This document shows, one piece after another, positions 57,390-64,000 of a DNA stretch of 64,000 nt. The stretch comes from Sipunculus nudus (Eukaryota; Annelida; Sipuncula; Golfingiida; Sipunculidae), in NCBI GenBank assembly GCA_026874595.1, contig CM049312.1, forward strand, positions 69,840,929-69,904,928. Reading direction: 5' to 3'. The notes beneath the pieces were generated by a model that had not been told where the DNA came from, made no database searches, and saw only the letters and a program-made list of their open reading frames with translations. The first letter of the stretch is position 1. Every line of letters starts with the position of its first letter. The translations under genes and the position numbers were made by a program.

Positions 57390-58015
57390 ATTGCCACGCG
57401 GTTTATCGGTCAGGAAGCTTCACAACTGGAGTTTACAAGATCAAGCCAAGAGGAGCCTCTCATCCCGTTGACGTCTACTGTGACATGTCAGTTGACACTG
57501 AGTGGACAGTCATCATGTCAAGGTACGACGGTACGGTCAGCTTCGACCGTACATGGGCCGACTATAAAACGGGATTCGGGGACATCAGTAAGGAACACTG
57601 GCTTGGTCTGGACACCATGCACCATCTAACTAACCAGGGCCTATATAAAGTCAGGTTTGAAATGCGTAAATGGCTGTCGAAGACGACCCAGTGGGCCGAG
57701 TTCTCTTCATTCAGCATTGGACCCGAGTCTACTAACTATACACTGACTATCAATGGAGAAACAGGGACGGCCACCAGAGGGCGCATGCAGTATCACAATG
57801 GAAAGCCATTCTCCTCAAAAGACCGAGACAATGACGCCCGCGATGATCTTAACTGCGCCGACCGCTTTGGTGGATGGTGGCATGTGGGTTGTTTCAAATC
57901 CATTTTTACAGCTCCTTACACTTACCGCTGTCAAAGTACAAAGAAATTTGAGTGCTTGTCCTGGGATCACAACCAACCCCTAGATCGGGTTGTAATTAAA
58001 CTGGCCCGACTATAG
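57390..58015 (+). CDS. FReD secreted protein, exon 2: complete fibrinogen C-terminal domain
   Basis: The exon begins with AT, completing GAT (Asp147), then CHAVYRSGSFTTGVYKIKP and a VYCDM motif; Cys148 and Cys177 form the first conserved disulphide pair. Further hallmarks are W185TVI, the YDGTVSFDRTWADYKTGFGD block, HWLGLDTMHHLT, and YHNGKPFSSKDRDND with the Ca-binding DRDND (291-295). NCADRFGGWWHVGC (301-314) gives the second pair, Cys302 and Cys314. The domain is about 208 residues in a single exon; the protein totals about 354. Unusual: after Cys314 the usual SNLNGxY segment is replaced by SIFTAPYTYRCQSTKKFEC, adding Cys327 and Cys335, and the C-terminus is short (VVIKLARL). The role is inferred as carbohydrate or microbe binding outside the cell. 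Stop TAG at 58013-58015. Confidence 0.92.
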
Positions 58016-58067
58016 ACGATTAATGTTAACCTAACAGCACCACATTTACAGTATTTTAAAAGTGCAA

Positions 58068-58073
58068 AATAAA
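58068..58073 (+). promoter_or_regulatory. Polyadenylation signal AATAAA of the FReD gene
   Basis: AATAAA 52 bp after the stop codon, in an A-rich stretch; gives a short 3' UTR. Confidence 0.65.
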
Positions 58074-59881
58074 CAAAACTACTTTTACCAGAAGTGATAT
58101 CGCTGAAAGGCCTACACGTTTCACATCTGTCTAACATAATTCAAGTATTGTTTGAATGGATAAAATACTTCTAACAGACAAACAAATTAACCAACCAAAG
58201 TTGGAAGACATGGTTTCATTAAACTTTTCAAAGCTGATAAATATTTCATCATTGAAGAAGTCTCTCATAAGTTATGTTTTTGTTTAGTATACAAGTTTTG
58301 AATATACGTTTGTTCAAGTCCCTAAGTAGATAGAAGTAGGTCCTTCCGTAATTATAAATTTTGCCGTAGTTCAGCAGTGATATTGTATTCCATATATAGA
58401 TTTTCTAAGCTTGGTTGATCACAGTAAAATAAAAAGGTAATATTAATGAATAAAATCAGAATTTAAGGGTTACTTTTAATTAATGTGTGACTTTTTGTTA
58501 TACTCAAATCTTGTCTTTATTTCGAGTGCTTTTGTTTTCCTCCATAAATCTCTACCTTTATTTCCTCGCCGAGGTAGTAATTATGTTCAATGACTTTGTT
58601 TCCCATCCAAAATCATGACTTTATTTACTGTGACATTTTTCTTGTCTCTCTCTCCTGTTGTCTGATTTTTTCTCGGTCTGCTTGGAATTGTTCAAGATAT
58701 AGTAAAAATTATTGAATCTTCTGCATGGAATTTTATCAATTTATATTCTGTGTGTCGGTGGTGATAGTGACACGGCAAGTACGTATGTGTTGTACAACCT
58801 TAATGTACTGGTGCTGACATCTATTATACAACTTTGGAAATAGTTTCCATGCGCACTGCACGTAACGGTCGGCTGAAGGGTTTGGGTCCTTTGAGCCAGC
58901 ATTGCGGGTTTTGTTAAATGAAAGCAGATACATGGCACAGACATAGACTGAACCCTACCTCTAATGATAGAACATGTTGCTTTGACTTTCATCTTTCCAT
59001 ATACAGCAAATAATCTCTGTTCGTAAATATGACGGATACGAGTTCGTGTCAATTATCGCCAATAGATGTCGCTTGTATGGTGGAAAAATTCTGTACTTCA
59101 GTTCAAAATCATCACCTTTCAATTAAACCTGTGAGTTTACTGGAAATGTTTTGTGAATTAAACTCCAGTTCATTGGTTATGTGAATTGATTTTCTCTGAT
59201 GTGGCATGCCTTTAGGTATAACATATCGGTATGGTCTCATTCCTACTGCGTGCTTTATCTTGACCTGGACCACAATGGATTTTTTGTATGCCAGGATATT
59301 ATGTTTTAATGTATAAACATGTAACATAGTGCAAGAATAAAATCATTTAATCAATGGTTTAAAATTGTTTTCATTAGGACGGAAGAGTGAGAATTTATTT
59401 ACTTTGAAATCAAGTTAATCAATGGAATAAGTGATGTTTCTTTTAAATTATACCCTGGCACATAAAGTTTTACTAGGAGAGTACAAGTAAATATTTAAAA
59501 AGTGATACACCATGTAACGTGGGATTAAATTTTCCAATATCTGTTTTTTTGATAGAATATCGCAATGTTGTATGGTGCTGCCACTTGTCACGGTTATGTA
59601 ACCTAATATAATCTATAGTCTGCAGGGTGCTGCCATCTATCACAATTACTTTACCTAATCGAACCACGTTCTCGTTTAGCCCCGGTTACCCTCGAGACAT
59701 CGTCTGCCTTTGTCTCTAAGTATCTGTCCTGCCACGGCCTTTACCTATATATTGGTACTTAATTATCACCATAAAATAGTACTTAGTACCATTTTAGGTG
59801 GGATTTTATATATATATATATATATTTTTTTTGGGGGGGGGGGCACAAGGTACGGGGATATTGGAGATTTTATACAAACAG

Positions 59882-59918
<37 letters not shown>

Positions 59919-61181
59919 GATTAATAATTAATGGTATAACCGTGTTTTTTCTAAAATAAATAAGTCTATCTTAAAGGTGTCACCCTTACTCTTTTTACAT
60001 ATACGCTGATAAAAATGAATATAGGATTAAATTTTAAAATTTTACAAAGTAAGGGGTAAACCCGACGGAAAAGACAATTGGTGTGGAACATTTTTAAATT
60101 CATTTTGTAAATAGACATATATTTCCTCATGCCTTTGAGGAAAATTGGCCCATTCCAAATGTTAAAGGGAAAATATGATTATCTCATTTAAATCTATCAC
60201 TAACAAAATTTAGGACAGGAAAAATAATCCACGTACCCACGCCAGTGCTTCACATGAGGTCATATTTTATATCTAATTGTATTCCAACTCTCCCGAAAAT
60301 TTATTGTAGGGCGGGCAACAAGCATTTATTTTTTCTTTTGTTCAAATTACGCTTGTTCTTGTGCCACCAGTGAATATCAGTGAGTCAGTGGGTTTGGATA
60401 GTCAGGGTCAGGGGGGTCCGGACCCTCCCCCCCTCCCCACTTTATTTCAGCCATCGGAGCCTTCTTTAAGGGTTTCAAACAATTTTTTTGCGGCCTGAAC
60501 TCCCATTGTCCGGAACTGGGGACATTTTTTTAGGCTTTGACATTAGTCTTCCCCTTTTCCCAAATCCCTGATCCGCCCCTCCAACGGTACACCCAACCAA
60601 TTTCTCCCGACGCATGATAGCATGCCTGACCGTTGTAAGAACTATGCATTATAATATCACAACATTCAAACTTTAAGCTGGAAAACGGAGATCTTTCATC
60701 GAGTTTCTTATTGAGGAATGAACTGAGACAGTTAGGAAGGGTTCACCAGAGGTCGTTTATACCCGAAACTGACCTCTTGGGCAAAAAAAGAGGCTTAATT
60801 GGTTCTCTTTAATAAGTTCACAAGGGGGATTTGTTTTTATCATTTTTTTTATCTGTCCAAACAAAGATCACACTGACCCCAATCATTGGGCCAAAAAGTG
60901 CGAGCCCCCCCCCCCCCCCCGCGAGCCCCCCCCCCCCCCCCCCACCCCCACCCCCAGCCGGTTCTAAAACCTATGTAACTGATACATGTTGTGTGATGTG
61001 CGCTTTATTTATGTATGCCGCAAACCTAAAAACACAGTGAGAACGGGCGGCAACCTGTGTGCTGCATATTAAATACACTTGTGATAAAAAAAGCCCCGAT
61101 GATTGTGGCTTAGAAATGTGGCGTACAGTTACACGGAGTTGTACACATGTGGTTCAGACAAGAAAAACGATACACGATAAC
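58074..61181. other. Intergenic; no gene seen, several simple repeats
   Basis: (TA)n and a G tract at about 59808-59842, (AAT)n at about 59882-59919, and two long C tracts at about 60905-60950. A TCAGGGGGGTCCGGACCC segment near 60409 and GATCCGCCCC near 60571 look like transposon remnants. Minus-strand frames at 58736-59052 are not recognisable. Confidence 0.45.
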
Positions 61182-61215
61182 ATGGACGCTGAAAAGAAAG
61201 TAGCTCTGGTAACAG
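61182..61215 (+). CDS. First coding exon of a probable short-chain dehydrogenase/reductase
   Basis: ATG in strong context (AACATGG) opens MDAEKKVALVT plus one G, after which AG/GCAAGT is a perfect match to the consensus of the rare GC-type donor. The peptide is the first beta strand of a Rossmann fold; in SDR enzymes VALVTG is followed by the NAD(P)-binding xxxGIG turn, which would start the next exon. That exon was not seen before the window ends, so the intron is longer than 2.7 kb or the call is wrong. Typical members are cytosolic carbonyl reductases or similar oxidoreductases; the substrate cannot be inferred. With only 11 residues the call rests on the motif, start context and donor together. 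Confidence 0.4.
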
Positions 61216-61498
61216 GCAAGTCGTAATATTTATATTTTACACATTAGCGACCCGCAGGCTTTTGATCCAAATATTTGCTACATTTTTATTTGACTTTGTT
61301 AACATACAAGAAAGGGTAAAGTATGCATTATAGGATAAAGTATGTCACTTACTATTTGTAGCTAAAATGATATCTAATTTACGTATGATTGAAAATAAAC
61401 ACATGTATACTGTTACAAAGGTGAATTAGCATGTCGGAATTTTTGCACTTTTTCATTTTGTATCGTAAGCACAGTTTGAATATTCGCGCAAAGTAGAG

Positions 61499-61502
<4 letters not shown>

Positions 61503-61564
<62 letters not shown>

Positions 61565-62157
61565 GAGTTACCTTTCGGTGTAAAATGCTGTATGGCCTTC
61601 AGATAATGGACAGAGCGATATAACGTTAAAGAAAAACACTGTAAATTCACTACAGACTGTTTCACGGGATGCAAGCCGATCCTCAGGTGAATGTTGTGAG
61701 AATGAAGCTGACGGCATGGTTTGAAAAGCCGAGATCAAGAAATTATGCTTTGTGCGAATCGGGGAATGCAAGTAAATGACTGTCACTGATCCTATTGTCC
61801 TCGGGGGCACAATAGGATTAGTCGGGGTACACGTGCGATGCTGGAACAACATAACAGCTAAGGGAAAGAGGTTTTTGTTTTATATTTCATTTATTACAAA
61901 GTGATTTAACCAGGTTTCCCCAATCAGCACAGTATGCTGATTTTTAATAGCGTCGTGGGTCCAGAACAATTCAGTTGCATACACATATGATTTAAAAATA
62001 CACATATTCTATAAAAATACACAATATAAAAGGCAAATATACTACACTCATACCAAGTGGACTCGACTCTCTCAACATGAGGTAGTGGCAACGCCATATC
62101 CCTCGGCAGTAAGAGAGCAACTACATGATCCGGGAAGTCTGCCGAGCGGATCCTCGT
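61503..62157 (-). mobile_element. Dispersed repeat with (TA)n at one end, copy 2
   Basis: (TA)n at 61503-61559, then CTGTTTCACGGGATGCAAGC, GATCCTATTGTCCTCGGGGG and TCATACCAAGTGGACTCGAC in the same order as 50302-50951. It lies close behind the probable SDR exon, within its presumed intron. Confidence 0.6.
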
Positions 62158-63030
62158 GAGGGATGGGTGAGCGAGCGCGTTTCTGGGTGGAATGACCCAG
62201 CAATGGGGACGATTACACACCCAGGATCAGCAGGTGAAGTAGTCACAGGGCCTTGTTATCACCAGAATATAAAAAGAGACGAAGAGTGTAACTCTGCTCT
62301 GTCACGCATTCCGAAACCGAAATAGAATATTGCCGATGGACATATACATAGTGAAGTTAACATGAAAAACTGATTTAAAAATATATCCAACAAATAAAAA
62401 TGTTAAAAAAATTATTCGGGATCTCTACCACAGACCTGGCACATTGCCAAGAATCAGAACAAGGAGAACAGGGTTTCTGGGATTTAAAACGTGGAGCGGA
62501 ATGCACAATGGGATGCCACACTCTCATAGGCCCTTTTTCAATTGGTTGCCATTATAGCGAGCCCTGGTGGTGAGACCCGGAGAATCTTGCCATACAAAGC
62601 AGCGGTTAAACCAAAAATCTAGAACGACTGTAGTGAGGAAAGTAGAGCCCTAGACTATCCTGTAGGAAAACTTGTCATTGATTCTGATTCTGAAACAGTT
62701 TCAACTTCCTGGATTGCAAAGTTTTAAAAGTGAATTTTGTTTTCATTCTTAAACACAAATTGTCAATATTTTGCTTAATTTCTTGGTCTTTCGAATGAAT
62801 AACTATCTCTTTTCCAGATTACATAAGTTTCTACGTCATAAACACAATATTTTTTAGACATTTTTTCCTTGGGAAGGTTTATTTTTCAAAATTTTCATGA
62901 ATCTATTTATGCGGTGGTATCAAGGTTCCTGGATACGTACGTAGCATATATATGCCATATATGCAGTTAGGTATGATCGACCACAGATGCCACCAAGGCG
63001 GGTTCTCTCTCTATCATTAAAGGCCCTTCT
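62158..63030. other. No gene seen
   Basis: Unassigned sequence; a second SDR exon with a GxxxGIG code was looked for and not found. Confidence 0.4.
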
Positions 63031-63380
63031 AAGCAGGAGCCTCAATTTAGGGGGATGGGGGTATATACCCCCCTCTTTTTGGCATAGGGGGATGGGCATT
63101 GTAATCATCCCCGCCCCCTCCAGAGAATAATATTTATATGTTTGCTAGTGAATTATATAAAAAAAATGATCATTTATTCGGTTCAGTTAATGAGTTTACA
63201 ATGAAATATTATGTCTAGACCTGGTTTATAATTAACTGATACTGGAAACATAATTTACCTTATTTTCTAAAGCCTTATACGTAGTTATAATATATTTGAA
63301 ATGTAAGTAAGTATATATTTTTTAAATGTGTCATACAATAGCTAATATATTTGAAATGTGTCATACAGACGGGAAAAAGA
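63031..63380. repeat. Dispersed repeat, related to 37081-37410
   Basis: GGGGGTATATACCCCCCTC followed by ACAATGAAATATTATGTCTA and TAATATATTTGAAATGTGTC blocks in the same order as at 37.1-37.4 kb. Confidence 0.5.
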
Positions 63381-64000
63381 TATTTGTGTGTGTGTGTGTG
63401 TGTGTGTGTCTAAGAGTCCCCCCCCCCTCCCTCCCTTTGAAAGATAACATACGCCACTGCTTCAAAGTGAATGGTGTCCACAATTGATTTTAAAAAATAT
63501 TGATAAAACTAGCCGAATTTCATGTGATAAGTCACGCTGTATGATTCAATACAACGAACAACATGAAAACGCTCACATCTTGGGTCATGGGAGTTTTTGT
63601 CCACGACCCACGTGACTGTTATTTAGACGCAAGTTCCAGAAAACTAATGACAACATCGCCATGAAGCGGTTACCTTGGGGATACAGGACATGTGCTGATA
63701 TCAAACTGTCTCTCGCAGTGACATCCATTGAGATCTATCCTTCTAATACAACTAAAGTTTAAACGATCTATATGACACACATAATCATTGCTTTGGTTTG
63801 CGGTAACTATTTACTTGAAATAATATAGCACAATGGCTCTGAGAGTAAAATAGTTTACTTCATTGGCAAGTACCGGTTATATGAACTAAAGCAGGCTTTG
63901 TTTTAATGCAATATAAACTCCCACTAAAACAACGAAATGGGCAGGAGTATGCATTTACATGTTAATGACGAGCTTACCAGTATATCACTGCAGCCTCTAC
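63381..64000. other. No gene seen; short (TG)n and C tract
   Basis: (TG)n at about 63385-63409, C tract at about 63418-63427. The remainder to the window end has no supported frame. Confidence 0.45.

Overview
The window is eukaryotic: low-GC, intron-bearing and dominated by repeats. The fibrinogen-related secreted protein and the repeat style (AGGTCA-rich tandem cores, CCGTCCGTCC runs, element tails with CCCATGGGTCCCT, TA-flanked pogo/Tigger-like elements) point to a lophotrochozoan animal, most likely a mollusc. Species was not determined. All coding calls are single exons or short exon pairs inferred from reading frame, splice sites and residue composition.

Layout. 0-10 kb: two separate serine/arginine (RS) rich terminal exons on the plus strand (754-952 and 8958-9126) with the same entry phase, probably alternative last exons of one SR-type splicing factor whose body lies left of the window. 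Between them are a 32-bp satellite split by an inserted element, a perfect-looking 1,299-bp tandem duplication, a TTAA-flanked MITE and a hAT-like MITE. 10-16.5 kb: nested repeats and one CAGGGTTC-ended transposon. 16.5-29.3 kb: a satellite of about 46 monomers of 276 bp with higher-order structure, carried inside a larger element. 29.3-31.8 kb: a further element end and a 41-bp satellite split by a MITE. 32-37 kb: a pogo/Tigger relic and a complete two-kilobase element with a tandem core. 38-49 kb: several MITEs, a 27-bp minisatellite, a 2.0-kb CAGGGTTCGTAC transposon with a perfect 5-bp target duplication, and two minus-strand exons (41534-41403 and 41225-41047) of a probable SnoaL/DUF4440 (NTF2-like) protein, whose donor site appears to have been hit by a MITE. 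50-54 kb: dispersed repeats, long (TA)n tracts and a diverged relative of the 276-bp satellite. 55.2-58.1 kb: the clearest gene, a two-exon secreted fibrinogen-domain (FReD) protein. 61.2 kb: a short first exon of a probable short-chain dehydrogenase/reductase with a GC donor. The rest to 64 kb is repeats and unassigned sequence.

The genes show no shared pathway. The main interest is genome dynamics: a motif-rich module (GGTGGCGCCACC) occurs both in dispersed transposable elements and, massively amplified, in the 276-bp satellite. The related tandem cores carry repeated consensus nuclear-receptor sites (DR1).
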